From positions 1 to 60,698 of the forward strand of contig NZ_BAFR01000132.1 in NCBI RefSeq assembly GCF_000308435.1: DNA of 60,698 bases, written 5' to 3'. The DNA comes from Nocardia araoensis NBRC 100135 (GTDB lineage: Bacteria; Actinomycetota; Actinomycetes; Mycobacteriales; Mycobacteriaceae). The stretch's first letter is position 1; every line of letters begins with the position of its first letter. Position numbers and translations under genes: made by a program. The notes under the pieces are model-generated. The model saw nothing but the letters and a program-made list of their open reading frames with translations, searched no databases and had not been told where the DNA came from. Positions 8,183-20,403 of the stretch are shown here, piece by piece.

Positions 8183-8800
8183 TCAGACCGATCGGTCCGA
8201 CTCGGCCAGCGCCCGGACCGCCTCCGGGGATCCGGCGGTCTGCAGCCGCACTTCGTCCCGGCCGAAGGCGTGCAACACCAGTTCCGACGGCCTTCCGGTG
8301 AGCGTGACGACGTCGTCGGACGCGGACCGCACCACCGTGCGTCTGCCGTCCGGCGTCACCAACTCGACCGTGACCGGCGCCTTGCGGTAGGCCATCCTGG
8401 CCATCTTGCGCAGCACCGACCACAGTTGATCCTCGTCGGCGGCGGGCAGTTCGCGCGGCTGCCAACCGGGCTCGGCGCGGCGCACGTCCTCGTGATGGAC
8501 GAACATCTCCGACAGATTGACCACGGCGTCGACCGGCCGCAGCGGCGACCACCACGGCGGGCCGATACGCACCTGCTCCAGCAGTTCGGGGAACGGCTTG
8601 CCTGCCGCCTTCGCCCGTACACGCTCGAGATACCCCGCGAACGGCTTCAGCAGGATGCCCGGCGCGGCATCCGGCCGCCGTTCGCGGACCACCAAGTGCG
8701 CGGCCAGATCCCGCACCGTCCAGGTGCCGCAGAGCGTCCGCGCCTCCGGTCCCGCCGCCGCCATCGCCTCGACGATTCCCCGGCGTTCCCGCTGTGCCAT
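8183..8800 (-). CDS. TIGR03085-family metal-binding protein (DinB/MDMPI-like)
   Basis: A 205-residue protein of an actinobacterial family related to the DinB / mycothiol-dependent maleylpyruvate isomerase four-helix fold. Visible markers are the N-terminal AAGPEARTLCGTWTVRDLAAHLVVRERRP helix ends (a W-x-V-x-D-L-A-x-H pattern) and the central MFVHHEDVRRAEPGW motif, where the two His residues would bind metal. The C-terminal half has the beta-rich sterol-carrier-like region. The reaction is unknown. The ATG was preferred over a GTG six bases upstream in frame. It follows ftsK on the same strand upstream of it. Confidence 0.8.
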   Translation of the reverse strand: MAQRERRGIVEAMAAAGPEARTLCGTWTVRDLAAHLVVRERRPDAAPGILLKPFAGYLERVRAKAAGKPFPELLEQVRIGPPWWSPLRPVDAVVNLSEMFVHHEDVRRAEPGWQPRELPAADEDQLWSVLRKMARMAYRKAPVTVELVTPDGRRTVVRSASDDVVTLTGRPSELVLHAFGRDEVRLQTAGSPEAVRALAESDRSV

Positions 8801-9217
8801 GGTCACACCCCGAACATACCGACCACTCGGCCGAGCCGTCGCGCGGCACGACGCACCGCGCTCACCGCAACCGCGGCGCACCGGGCGATCCCGGCATCGG
8901 GATCTCCCCGCGGCGCGCGGCCGACCACGGCACCGAGGGCCGTGCCGCGCTGCGGCGCCGTTCGGAACGGAGATCCGATGACGTTGCACAACATCGAGTT
9001 TCACCCGCAGGAGGGCCGCGGAAGCATCGGCGTCCCAGTTGCGGGGCGGGTGCCCGTGCGCCACACTGGGCACCACGCCGACCGATACGCGTCCGTATCA
9101 CGACGTTCGCCACTCTCCCTGCCGGGAAATCTCCGGCTAGCGTAATGAGAATCGGCTCTGTACCTTGTCACTCGGTCCATCGGGTCGTGGGCCAATGACA
9201 AGAAGGGGCAAATCCTC
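8801..9217. other. Intergenic region between two divergent genes
   Basis: Presumably contains the promoters for the TIGR03085 gene and the DUF4189 gene. An ATG at 8978 preceded by ACGGAG opens a 55-codon frame ending at 9145, with unremarkable Arg/His-rich composition; I would not call it a gene without expression evidence. Nothing else is recognised. Confidence 0.5.
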
Positions 9218-9598
9218 GTGAAGAAGTTTGCTACCGGTGTGGCCGCGCTCGCGGCGGTAGGCGCCGCGCTGGCTGTCAGCGCGCCCACCGCGAACGCCTA
9301 CACCAACAACTACGGCGCGATCGCGCTGTCCACCTCCACCGGTTTGATCGGGTACTCCTACGACTACCCGAGCTCGGCCGCCGCGGAGCAACGCGCGATC
9401 AGCTCCTGCGGCGCAGGTGATTGCCAGTCGGTGGTCTGGTTCCGCAACGGCTGCGGCGCCGTGGCGTACTCCAGTGGCACCGGCACCTGGAGCTGGGGGT
9501 ATGCGTCGTCGCGGCGCAGCGCGCAGGGCCAGGCTCTGGCGCACAACGATTCCGATGCCTACATCGTGCACTGGAACTGCACGTCCAACCACGGCTGA
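9218..9598 (+). CDS. Secreted DUF4189 protein
   Basis: A 126-residue exported protein. The GTG start, with AAGAAGGGG upstream, gives a signal peptide (MKKFATGVAALAAVGAALAV..., likely cleaved after ANA near residue 27). The mature part is a DUF4189 domain: YGAIALSTSTGLIGYSYDYPS, AEQRAISSCGAGDCQSVVWFRNGCGAVAYS and the final GQALAHNDSDAYIVHWNCTS. Four cysteines are placed to form disulfides. Actinobacteria often carry several such small secreted proteins; their function is unknown. The next gene, also exported, starts 29 bases later. Confidence 0.88.
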   Translation: MKKFATGVAALAAVGAALAVSAPTANAYTNNYGAIALSTSTGLIGYSYDYPSSAAAEQRAISSCGAGDCQSVVWFRNGCGAVAYSSGTGTWSWGYASSRRSAQGQALAHNDSDAYIVHWNCTSNHG

Positions 9599-9627
9599 CG
9601 CCCGGACTTCGAGTCGAAGGAAACAAC

Positions 9628-10186
9628 GTGAAGCACCGCACTTTCCGGACCACCGTGGCCGTCGTCCTCACCGCACTGGCCTGCTCGCTGACCGCCTGCG
9701 CATCCAACGACGACTCCTCGTCCACGAGCACCAGCCCCAACCCCGGCCACGCGGCTGGTGAGTTGGAGGGCGGCTCGGACAAGGGCGACAAGGAGGCCGG
9801 CTCCGCGCCGACCACGCCGTCCTCGCCCGCACTGCCGAAGCCCACCGCGCAGCAGCTCAACGAGCGGCTGCGAGAAGGCGTTCGACCCCAACGTGCCGAA
9901 CACCGAGAAGATCAGCTGGATCCAGGCCGCCGAGCAGGATCCCTACCTGGTGGCCAATCTCGTCGACGCCGCGAAGAAGCAGAAGGTCACCGTCGAGGTC
10001 ACCAACGTCGGCGACCCGAAGGACGGCAAGCTCAAGGCCGACGCCAAGGTCACCATCGACGGCACCCCGGTGGACGACGCCTTCATCCAGTTCGTGTCCG
10101 AGGGCGGCCAGTGGAAGGTCGACCACACCTTCGCCTGCAACATCGTCAAGAGCGCGAAGATCGAGTCCGCGGCCTGCCAGGAGTAA
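9628..10186 (+). pseudogene. MTB12-like lipoprotein interrupted by a frameshift
   Basis: The GTG start gives a lipoprotein signal with lipobox SLTAC (Cys near residue 24), a Ser/Gly/Pro linker and PKPTAQQLNERLR. The frame then shifts: KAFDPNVPNTEKISWIQAA and the remaining MTB12-like domain, ending at TAA 10184-10186, lie in the next frame. Removing one G in the run CGAGAAGG near 9871-9877 would give a continuous RLR-KAFDPNVP reading and a protein of about 185 residues. The domain (VTVEVTNVGDPKDGKLKAD, VDHTFACNIV) resembles the low-molecular-weight antigen MTB12. Either a genuine frameshift or a sequence error; codon use on both sides is coding-like. Confidence 0.75.
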
Positions 10187-10202
10187 GGCCCGCTGATGCT
10201 CG

Positions 10203-10236
10203 AAAGCGCCGGACAGCTGAGCTGTCCGGCGCTTTT
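10203..10236. terminator. Bidirectional terminator hairpin
   Basis: AAAGCGCCGGACAGC and GCTGTCCGGCGCTTT form a perfect 15-bp stem with a TGA loop; T and A runs at the ends make it work in both directions. It lies between the convergent MTB12-like gene and RNase J. Confidence 0.9.
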
Positions 10237-10250
10237 CGCTGTCGAGGAGA

Positions 10251-13274
<3,024 letters not shown>

Positions 13275-13275
<1 letters not shown>

Positions 13276-13718
13276 TGGATTTGAACAAGTACACCAGTCA
13301 GCTGCGGGACAACCTGATCGCCGCCGCGGCGCTCGGTGACGAGAAGACCCAGGCCACGGCGGCCGCACTGGCCGCGGCGACGGAAGGCCCGGCCCGCTTG
13401 GTGCTGCTTGCCGCGCTGTCGGACCTCGCCGCCGAGGTCAGCGCCGCGCTCGGCGACCGCACGGTACACGTCTCGGTGGACGGCACCGACGCCTCCATCG
13501 ATGTGCGCAAGAGCACCGTGGGCGAGGAGTCCCCCTCGTTCGAGGAGATGACCGGAGACATCAGCAGGGTCACGCTGCGGCTGGTGGAACAGATGAAGGC
13601 GCGCGCGGAAGAGGCTGCCGCACAGAGCGGTCAGTCCCTGAACTCGTGGCTGTCCAGCGCCGTCCACGGGGCCTTGCGCGACCAGATGCGCGGGTACGGG
13701 CCCAAACGAGACATCTGA
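13275..13718 (+). CDS. HicB-like ribbon-helix-helix protein
   Basis: A 147-residue protein. The N-terminal half (MDLNKYTSQLRDNLIAAAA onward) is a helical domain common to a family of actinobacterial proteins often annotated as HicB-family antitoxins. The C-terminal QMKARAEEAAAQSGQSLNSWLSSAVHGAL stretch, described by its KARAEEAA and SLNSWLSSAV blocks, is a ribbon-helix-helix motif. Related genes are usually followed by a DUF4097 beta-repeat gene in one operon; here the next gene is convergent, so the partner is absent. Autoregulation through the TGATGTCA repeats is likely. I do not think it is a toxin-antitoxin unit. Confidence 0.75.
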
Positions 13719-13727
13719 CCGGTCGCG

Positions 13728-14957
13728 CTACAGCAACGCGGCGAGATTGCCGCGATCGCCGATGACGACCTCGTCCAGTTCGAGCCAGTCGGCGAGTTCG
13801 CGCAGCGCGCCGCCGAGCGCGTGCGCGGTGGCCGCGGTGTCGTACCCGGGCTCGGCGAACGCGGCGGGCACCCACAACCGGCCGTTCGCGCGTTCCGCCC
13901 GCAGATCGACGCGGCCGACGAGTTCGCCGTCGAGCAGGAACGGGAAGACGTAGTACCCGTGCACCCGTTTGTGTTCGGGGGTGTAGATCTCGATGCGGTA
14001 GTGGAAATCGAAGATCCGCTCCGTGCGGGCGCGGAAGAAGATGAGCGGGTCGAACGGGCACAGCAGTGCGGTGCCTTCGATACGACGCGGCGTCGGCGTG
14101 CCCGCCCGCAGATAAGCCGGTTTCCCCCAGCCCGCCACCTCCACCGGGATCAGTTCCCCCGCGCCCACCAGATCGGCGATGGCCGGTTCGGTCTGCGTGC
14201 GTTGCAACCGGTAGTAGTCGCGCAGGTCCGCTTCGGTGCCGATGCCGTGCGCGGTGGCGGCACGCAGCACGAGTTCACGGACGGCGTCCGGCTCGGCGAC
14301 GTCGCGGGCCAGCACGTCCGCGGGTAGCACCCGCTCGGTCAGGTCGTAGTGCCTGGTGAACCCCACGCGCGTGGCCACCGACAACGCGCCCGCCGCGAAG
14401 AGCTGCTCGCAGATCATCTTCGTATCGCTGAGATTCCACCAGGAGCCCTTCGGGCGCGGCTTGTCCAGCTCCAGGTGACGCTCCACCTCGCCCGCGGTGG
14501 CCGGGCCGACCGCGGTGATCACGTCCAAGATGTCCTTGCCGAGGGTGGGGTTGCGCTCGACCACCTTGCGCATGCCCGACCAGCGCCCGTGCTCGTACCG
14601 CCGCATCCGCCAGCGCAGCAGCGGCCAATCCTCGACCGGGATGAGCGCGGCCTCGTGCGCCCAATACTCGACGAGCGACCGTGGCCGCCGCGAGCCGTTG
14701 CTCCACGCGGCCTGATCCAGGAGCGTGCGGTCGTAGGGCCCGATCCGGCTGAACACCGGCGCGTAATGCGCCCGCACCACCGCCGACACCGAATCCAGTT
14801 GCAGCAGCTGCGTTCGGTCCACGACCCCGAGCACCGTCCGCCGCGTGACCCGAGCGGGCCTGCGTGCCCCGAAGCCCTGCGCCGCCAACGCCGTTCGCCG
14901 CGCCGCCGCAGCACCCATCTTCCGCATGCGGGAAACGATGCCATGCCCCACCGACAC
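13728..14957 (-). CDS. YcaQ/AlkX-family winged-helix DNA glycosylase
   Basis: A 409-residue protein of the HTH_42 superfamily, whose characterised members unhook DNA interstrand crosslinks. The LLQLDSVSAVVRAHYAPVFSRIG segment carries the QxD motif (Gln-Leu-Asp) of the YcaQ/AlkX branch rather than QxQ of AlkZ. WAHEAALIPVEDWPLLRWRM and the RVGFTRHYDLTERVLP winged-helix region follow, with the PFDPLIFFRARTERIFDFHY block near the C-terminus. The start is set two bases from the stop of the upstream sensor gene, suggesting it is the last gene of the response-regulator operon. Earlier annotation pipelines call this only winged helix domain protein. Confidence 0.88.
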   Translation of the reverse strand: MSVGHGIVSRMRKMGAAAARRTALAAQGFGARRPARVTRRTVLGVVDRTQLLQLDSVSAVVRAHYAPVFSRIGPYDRTLLDQAAWSNGSRRPRSLVEYWAHEAALIPVEDWPLLRWRMRRYEHGRWSGMRKVVERNPTLGKDILDVITAVGPATAGEVERHLELDKPRPKGSWWNLSDTKMICEQLFAAGALSVATRVGFTRHYDLTERVLPADVLARDVAEPDAVRELVLRAATAHGIGTEADLRDYYRLQRTQTEPAIADLVGAGELIPVEVAGWGKPAYLRAGTPTPRRIEGTALLCPFDPLIFFRARTERIFDFHYRIEIYTPEHKRVHGYYVFPFLLDGELVGRVDLRAERANGRLWVPAAFAEPGYDTAATAHALGGALRELADWLELDEVVIGDRGNLAALL

Positions 14958-14958
14958 G

Positions 14959-15978
14959 TCAGGTCGACACCGTGACCGTACCCGTGGCGTCGATCTCGGT
15001 GCGGCGGTCGCGGTCCGACGCGGTGGCCAGGACGGTGGCCAGGATGCGGCGGCCGGTGGGGAGGATGCGGACGGTGACCGAACCGTCGTTGGCGGCGTCC
15101 AGTTCCCTGGTGGCGGCGTCGATCACCTGCTGCCGCACCCGGTGCGGAACGCCGGTGAAGCCGCCGTCGTCGAGCAGGACCACCTCGACACCGCGGGAGC
15201 GTGCCCCGCGGGCGGCACTGCTGAGCTGGTCGGTGGCCAGCTGCGGGGCCCGAAGTCCATCCCGGAGTTCGGCTTCCAGGAGCCTGCACTGTTCCCGGTC
15301 GGCGGCGGTGAGTTCGTCGCCGTCGGCGATGCGTTCCAGGATCGGGCGCGCCACCGCGTCCAGCCGAGCCAGCTGACGGGTGCGTTCGGAGTTCTCCGCC
15401 ACCATCGCGGCCTCGGCGGCGGCGCGCATGGCCGCTTCCTCGCGCAGCAACCGCAGCGACCGCTGGGTGGGCCGCATGACCGCGGCGAACAGGGAAACCC
15501 CGGCGACCGTCGCGACCGGCACGATCGAACCGACGACCACGCCCACCCGCAGGCCCGCCACCACACCGACCACCGCGATCACCACGCCGATGCCCGCGAC
15601 ACCGAGCCAGGCCGCGGCCAAGCGACCGCGCAGCACGAGCACGGCCAGCACATAGGACGCGGCGAACGCCGTCCATACCTGCTTCGACCAGCCGTGCTCC
15701 ACATCGAACGAGGTCAGGATGGTCGCCAGCGGGCCGGAAGCGGCGACGAACACGGTCGCGCGCCATGGCAGCGGGTCGGTCGGCGCCGCCACCACCACGA
15801 CACCGGCCAGCGCCAGCACCACCAGCGCCGCGACCGCCGCGGCCACCGGCGATTCCGAGAAGTTCCGGACCATGTACAGCACGATGGTCGCTTCGAGCAC
15901 GACCAGGAACAACCAGGCCGCCCGGTCGCGGAGCCCGAGCAGATCGCGCAGCGCGAATTCGGTTTCCGGCTCAGCCAT
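14959..15978 (-). CDS. Membrane sensor-like protein with degenerate kinase domain
   Basis: A 339-residue protein with six hydrophobic segments (about residues 20-170), a coiled-coil-like stretch (RLLREEAAMRAAAEAAMVAENSER in pieces) and a cytoplasmic C-terminal domain. That domain aligns in order with a GHKL ATPase region (RQQVIDAATRELDAANDGSV in the place of the N box) but the Asn and the glycine-rich G boxes are missing, and no phospho-accepting His is evident. It overlaps the upstream histidine kinase by eight bases. It may be a non-catalytic partner of that kinase. The role is inferred from context. Confidence 0.65.
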   Translation of the reverse strand: MAEPETEFALRDLLGLRDRAAWLFLVVLEATIVLYMVRNFSESPVAAAVAALVVLALAGVVVVAAPTDPLPWRATVFVAASGPLATILTSFDVEHGWSKQVWTAFAASYVLAVLVLRGRLAAAWLGVAGIGVVIAVVGVVAGLRVGVVVGSIVPVATVAGVSLFAAVMRPTQRSLRLLREEAAMRAAAEAAMVAENSERTRQLARLDAVARPILERIADGDELTAADREQCRLLEAELRDGLRAPQLATDQLSSAARGARSRGVEVVLLDDGGFTGVPHRVRQQVIDAATRELDAANDGSVTVRILPTGRRILATVLATASDRDRRTEIDATGTVTVST

Positions 15979-17263
15979 TTCCGCCCCACACCAGCGTCAC
16001 GGTCGTGCCCTCGCCCGGCTCGGATTCCACGAACCCGGCGCCGCCGGCCAGCTGACGCATCCGGCCCAGGATGCTCACGGAGATGCCGAGCCGATCGACG
16101 GGCACCCGACTCAGGTCGAAACCGGCGCCGTCGTCGCGGAACACCACACGGATCCCGCCCGCGCTGATCGTCACTGTGACAGTCCGGCGCACCTCCCGCC
16201 CGACGACGGTGGCGTGCCGCAGACTGTTGCGCACCGCCTCGGCCAGCGCGGCCGCGATGGTGCTCGCGGCATCTACCGGCAGGTGCAGATCGTCGAATCC
16301 GGCCCAGCGCCGCGTGGTGAACCGAATGCCGGGGTTCACCTCGTGCACGGCCGAGCGGAGGAACCCGATCGCGGATTGCGCGTCCAGGCGGTCGGGTTCG
16401 GTCTCGGCGACCCGGCATTCGTCGAGTTGTTCCAAGGTCCGTTCGGCTTGGCGGCGTAGCACCGGAGATTCGGTCCCGGCCCGCGAGGCATCCAAGAGGG
16501 TGGACAGCACCGCGTCGTGGATCAGAGCGGCGAATCGCGCGCGCTCCCGTTCCCTGGCCGCCGCGCCCGCGACCGCCGCCGCGCGGCTGCTCTCGATCGC
16601 CGACTCACGATCCACTCGGGCCGCCGCCGCCCTGGCATAGATCACACACCACAGGAACAGCGCGCTCAGCCCGGCCGCCCTGGCGAAGTCGCCGAGCAGC
16701 GCGAGCGCGGTGGTCTCCCGCAGCACGACCAGGTTGGCCAGCGCGCTGAACGCCGCGCCCACCACCAGGTAGGCCACGGCCAGCGGCGGACGCCAGGCGA
16801 GCACGGCGGCGAGAACGCCCAACGCCAGCACCCGGTACAACCACACCGACGCCGCCCCTTCGGCATTCGGCACCGCATACGCCAGCGGAACCACCGCCAT
16901 CGCCCCGAGGAAACTCACCGCCGCCGCACCGGCCACCCGCTGGATCACGCGCGTGCTCATGCCGACCGAGACGATCGCGAGCACCGGGAACGGCCCGAAA
17001 GCCAGGGCCACCTCGACGACCGTCCACCGTACGGGCACGAAACGGCTCTGATCGGCGATCTCGGGCAGCTCCACGATCGCGGCGATCACGCCCGCGACGC
17101 CGATGGCGAAGCCGAACCGGCGCAGGATGCGGTCGGCGGCGCCCTCGGAGGCTTTCTCCCTGGACAGCGCCATGACTCCGCGACGCCAACGGCTCGCGCG
17201 CGGCCGGTCGCGCGGGAGGGAGCGCGGGTGTTTCGGGGTGTCCAGCATGCTGGACGTGATCAT
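15971..17263 (-). CDS. Sensor histidine kinase, NarL-type two-component partner
   Basis: About 430 residues. Five to six membrane segments occupy residues 50-210. The dimerisation helix FAALIHDAVLSTLLDA places the phospho-accepting His at about 249. The ATPase domain has the N box EAVRNSLRHA and the G box DDGAGFDLSRVPVDRLG. The start codon is not certain; I chose the ATG whose first bases overlap the stop of the response regulator (ATGA at 17260-17263), giving translational coupling; ATGs at 17248 and 17173 are alternatives. It would phosphorylate the regulator encoded just before it. Confidence 0.88.
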   Translation of the reverse strand: MITSSMLDTPKHPRSLPRDRPRASRWRRGVMALSREKASEGAADRILRRFGFAIGVAGVIAAIVELPEIADQSRFVPVRWTVVEVALAFGPFPVLAIVSVGMSTRVIQRVAGAAAVSFLGAMAVVPLAYAVPNAEGAASVWLYRVLALGVLAAVLAWRPPLAVAYLVVGAAFSALANLVVLRETTALALLGDFARAAGLSALFLWCVIYARAAAARVDRESAIESSRAAAVAGAAARERERARFAALIHDAVLSTLLDASRAGTESPVLRRQAERTLEQLDECRVAETEPDRLDAQSAIGFLRSAVHEVNPGIRFTTRRWAGFDDLHLPVDAASTIAAALAEAVRNSLRHATVVGREVRRTVTVTISAGGIRVVFRDDGAGFDLSRVPVDRLGISVSILGRMRQLAGGAGFVESEPGEGTTVTLVWGGNG

Positions 17264-17946
17264 CCGCGCGACTGCCGCTCGGGAACCGGCAACCACCCGT
17301 CCTCCACCGCCCGCTTGTACAGGTCGGTCTTGGTGGGCGCCGGACGACCGGCATCGGCGTACTTCTGGCGGATCCGGCCGAGATAGTCGTTGACCGTCTG
17401 CTCGGACAGACCGGTCAACCGCGCGACCCGCGATGCCTTCTCACCGGACGCGTACAGCGTGAGCACTTCCTCCTGGCGCGGGCTCAGACCCACGTCGGAC
17501 AACTGCGGATCGCCATCGATGGCGGCCGCCCAGTCGGTGGTGACCACCTGTTCGCCGCTGGCCGCACGGCGCACGGCGGCGACGACGGTCGGCACGTCCT
17601 CGGACTTGCGCACCACACCCAGCACGCCGGCGCGCGCGGCGGAACGCACCAGGAAAGCGTTGTCCGCGCCGGTGAAGACCAGCACCTCGATGCCGCGGTC
17701 ACGCAGGGCGCGCACGTTGTCCTCGGGCGAGGACCCGTCGGCCAGCCGCAGGTCCAGCACCACGAGATCCAGCTTCGGCGCGCCGTCGGCGGCGGCCAGC
17801 AGTTCCGGGACGGTGCCCGCGGTCAGCACCAGATCGAGATCCTTTTCCCGCGCGAGCATCGCGGCGAGACCGATCGCGACCGATTCGTGGTCCTCGACCA
17901 ATCCGATTCGCCGCGGGGTGTTCTCATTGCCTTCGGCCCAGGTCAC
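17260..17946 (-). CDS. NarL/FixJ-type response regulator
   Basis: About 228 residues. The receiver domain begins RRIGLVEDHESVAIG, has the phospho-acceptor Asp65 in LVVLDLRL, Thr in LVFTGADN and Lys in GVVRKSED. The C-terminal LuxR-type HTH begins LSPRQEEVLTLYASGEKA and ends NDYLGRIRQKYADAG. The GTG start is supported by GGGAG six bases upstream; an upstream ATG at 17979 is possible. It heads an operon with the histidine kinase, the degenerate kinase and perhaps the YcaQ-type glycosylase, which would link this two-component system to DNA damage; that link is inference. Confidence 0.9.
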   Translation of the reverse strand: MTWAEGNENTPRRIGLVEDHESVAIGLAAMLAREKDLDLVLTAGTVPELLAAADGAPKLDLVVLDLRLADGSSPEDNVRALRDRGIEVLVFTGADNAFLVRSAARAGVLGVVRKSEDVPTVVAAVRRAASGEQVVTTDWAAAIDGDPQLSDVGLSPRQEEVLTLYASGEKASRVARLTGLSEQTVNDYLGRIRQKYADAGRPAPTKTDLYKRAVEDGWLPVPERQSRG

Positions 17947-18054
17947 CTGGTTCTCCCATCCCGAGCTACTCGTCCTCATCCCCACCGCGACAACAATCGC
18001 AGACAGTATGCCGGGCAATGGTGTGCCATGGTCAGACACCAGAATTCGGGGGCT

Positions 18055-18507
18055 TCACGGCATGAGCCCGGCCGCGAGCGTGGCGCCCAGCTCCCAGCAT
18101 CGCTGCACGTCCTCCTTGGCAGGCGGACCGGAGACCACGACCGCGGCTGCGGCTTGCTCCCACCCCAGACCGGTGGTGATGCTCGCCACCCCGCGCTCGG
18201 CGCCCTCGGTGCCTTCGTTGCCGTGCAGGTACAAGCCGTACGGACGCCCGCGCGTGGAGTCGAGGCACGGGTAATAGAACGTGTCGAACGCGTGCTTGAG
18301 CGCGCCACTCATGTATCCCAGGTTCGCCGGGCTGCCCAGCAGGTATCCGTCCGCGGCCAGGACGTCGGAGGCGGTGACGGCCAGCGCGGCGCGGCGCACG
18401 ACCTCCACGTTCTCGATCTCGGGGTCGGTGGCACCGGAGACGACGGCCTCGAACATCGCCTGCATGTGCGGGGACGGCGTGTGATGGATGATCAGCAACC
18501 GGGCCAC
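18055..18507 (-). CDS. Flavodoxin-like/NADPH-dependent FMN reductase-family protein
   Basis: A 150-residue flavodoxin-fold protein. The N-terminal RLLIIHHTPSPHMQAMFEAV strand-loop-helix is the phosphate-binding loop, and GYLLGSPANLGYMSGALKHAFDTFYYPC holds the isoalloxazine-binding segment; GLYLHGNEGTEG follows. It would bind FMN, with an unknown redox partner. It has the size and place of Rv2771c in the mycobacterial dapB region, directly after the membrane protein gene, and probably belongs to the dapB operon. Confidence 0.85.
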   Translation of the reverse strand: MARLLIIHHTPSPHMQAMFEAVVSGATDPEIENVEVVRRAALAVTASDVLAADGYLLGSPANLGYMSGALKHAFDTFYYPCLDSTRGRPYGLYLHGNEGTEGAERGVASITTGLGWEQAAAAVVVSGPPAKEDVQRCWELGATLAAGLMP

Positions 18508-18535
18508 CCTGCGATGGTATCGGCCCGCGCGAGCG

Positions 18536-19036
18536 TCAGGCGGTGCCGCGCTCGTGCCGTTCCAGCGCGACCGCGCGGCGCATGGTCTCGCGGGCTCTGG
18601 TGCGGTCGCCCGCGTAGTCGTAGGCGCGCGCCAGGCGGTAGGAGACGCGCCAGTTGTCCGGGTCGGCCTCCCACTCCGCCTTGACCGTCGCGAACAGCTC
18701 GTCCGCCGCCGCGCGTTCGATACGGCCGGACGGCAGGCGCGCTAACGCGGAGGTGTCGAGTTCGAGGCCCTCGTCGTGGATGCGCCGCGCCAAGTGCTGA
18801 TGCGCCAGGGCCGCGCGCACCGTGGCCACGACGATCCAGACGCCCAGCAGGGGCAGGATCAGCACGCCCACGCCGATCACGATCGCCGCCACCTCCCCGG
18901 AACCGATCAGGCTGAACGCGATCCGGCCGAGCAGCAGGAAATAGAAGCCGAGCACCAGGACGAGCACGGCGATCGGCGCGACCACCCTGACGATCTCCGC
19001 GCTGCCCTTCCGCTCGGCAGGTTCAGGGCCGCTCAC
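18536..19036 (-). CDS. Membrane protein with TPR-like C-terminal segment
   Basis: A 166-residue protein. Two hydrophobic segments (about residues 18-42 and 48-72) are followed by a cytoplasmic domain ending DPDNWRVSYRLARAYDYAGDRTRARETMRRAV, a single tetratricopeptide-like helical hairpin (quoted in parts: NWRVSYRLARAYDYAG). The GTG start has GGAG seven bases upstream. It corresponds in position to the membrane protein next to dapB in mycobacteria (Rv2772c). Function unknown. Confidence 0.8.
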   Translation of the reverse strand: MSGPEPAERKGSAEIVRVVAPIAVLVLVLGFYFLLLGRIAFSLIGSGEVAAIVIGVGVLILPLLGVWIVVATVRAALAHQHLARRIHDEGLELDTSALARLPSGRIERAAADELFATVKAEWEADPDNWRVSYRLARAYDYAGDRTRARETMRRAVALERHERGTA

Positions 19037-19088
19037 GGTCGCGCTCCACTGCGGTCCGGCACGACCGGGTGCGGCGCAGACCGCCGGC

Positions 19089-19871
<783 letters not shown>

Positions 19872-19916
19872 CTAATGGGCCGAGCGAAGGCGAGGCAGCC
19901 GCCTCTTCCTCCGAAT

Positions 19917-20327
19917 TCACGCACCCGCGAGATTCGCGACCATCCGTTGCAGGATGCGCACGGTTTCGGCGAACTGCTCATCGCTGATCCCCTCCGCCAA
20001 TTGCCTTCTGCGCCGGGCGATCCGGACGAAGGCCTCGTCGTGGGTACGGCGGCCACGCTCGGTCAGCGACAGCACGCCCGCGTCGTCGCAGACCAGTCCA
20101 TCGGCGAGCAGTCCGGCCAGCTCGGCAGGCCATTCGGAGTCGTCGTCCCAGAAGGTGTCGAGTGCGTCTCGGACGTCGTCGGCGCGCTGTGGGCCGTCGG
20201 CCAGCGAATGCGTCACCTGCCAGCGCCTGCGACTGAACCCGCCCGAGGCGAGATCTTCGTCGAAGCGCTGGTTGATCAGTCGATCGAGCTCCACCAGCCA
20301 GTACCCGATGCCGCGCTGAATGGCCAT
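19917..20327 (-). CDS. MarR-family regulator
   Basis: A 136-residue winged-helix protein. The order is a dimerisation helix (GIGYWLVELDRLINQRFDEDL), RRRWQVTHSLADGPQRADDVRDAL for the HTH start, a wing at LLADGLVCDDAGVLSLTERGRR and C-terminal helices. The recognition helix is poorly conserved. The ATG has AAGGAG five bases upstream. It diverges from a second MarR gene across a 76-base gap that holds a perfect 26-base palindrome, so both probably control this promoter region. Ligand and further targets are unknown. Confidence 0.82.
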   Translation of the reverse strand: MAIQRGIGYWLVELDRLINQRFDEDLASGGFSRRRWQVTHSLADGPQRADDVRDALDTFWDDDSEWPAELAGLLADGLVCDDAGVLSLTERGRRTHDEAFVRIARRRRQLAEGISDEQFAETVRILQRMVANLAGA

Positions 20328-20354
20328 CACCACTCCTTATGCATGTCTAAGAAC

Positions 20355-20380
20355 AATTACATGTATTCTTACATGTAATT
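20355..20380. promoter_or_regulatory. Perfect palindrome between two divergent MarR genes
   Basis: AATTACATGTA-TTCT-TACATGTAATT has 11-base arms and a four-base spacer and is strikingly AT-rich in this DNA. It sits 28 bases before one start and 24 before the other, where it would overlap both -10 regions. MarR dimers bind such sites, so this is a likely shared operator. Confidence 0.8.
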
Positions 20381-20403
20381 TTCGGGCATGGCAAAGTGGG
20401 CGA

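Noticed and set aside
8978..9145. A 55-codon frame with ACGGAG upstream of its ATG
   Set aside because: Apart from the ribosome site there is no sign of coding; composition is intermediate and no family is recognised. Left as a remark in the intergenic entry.
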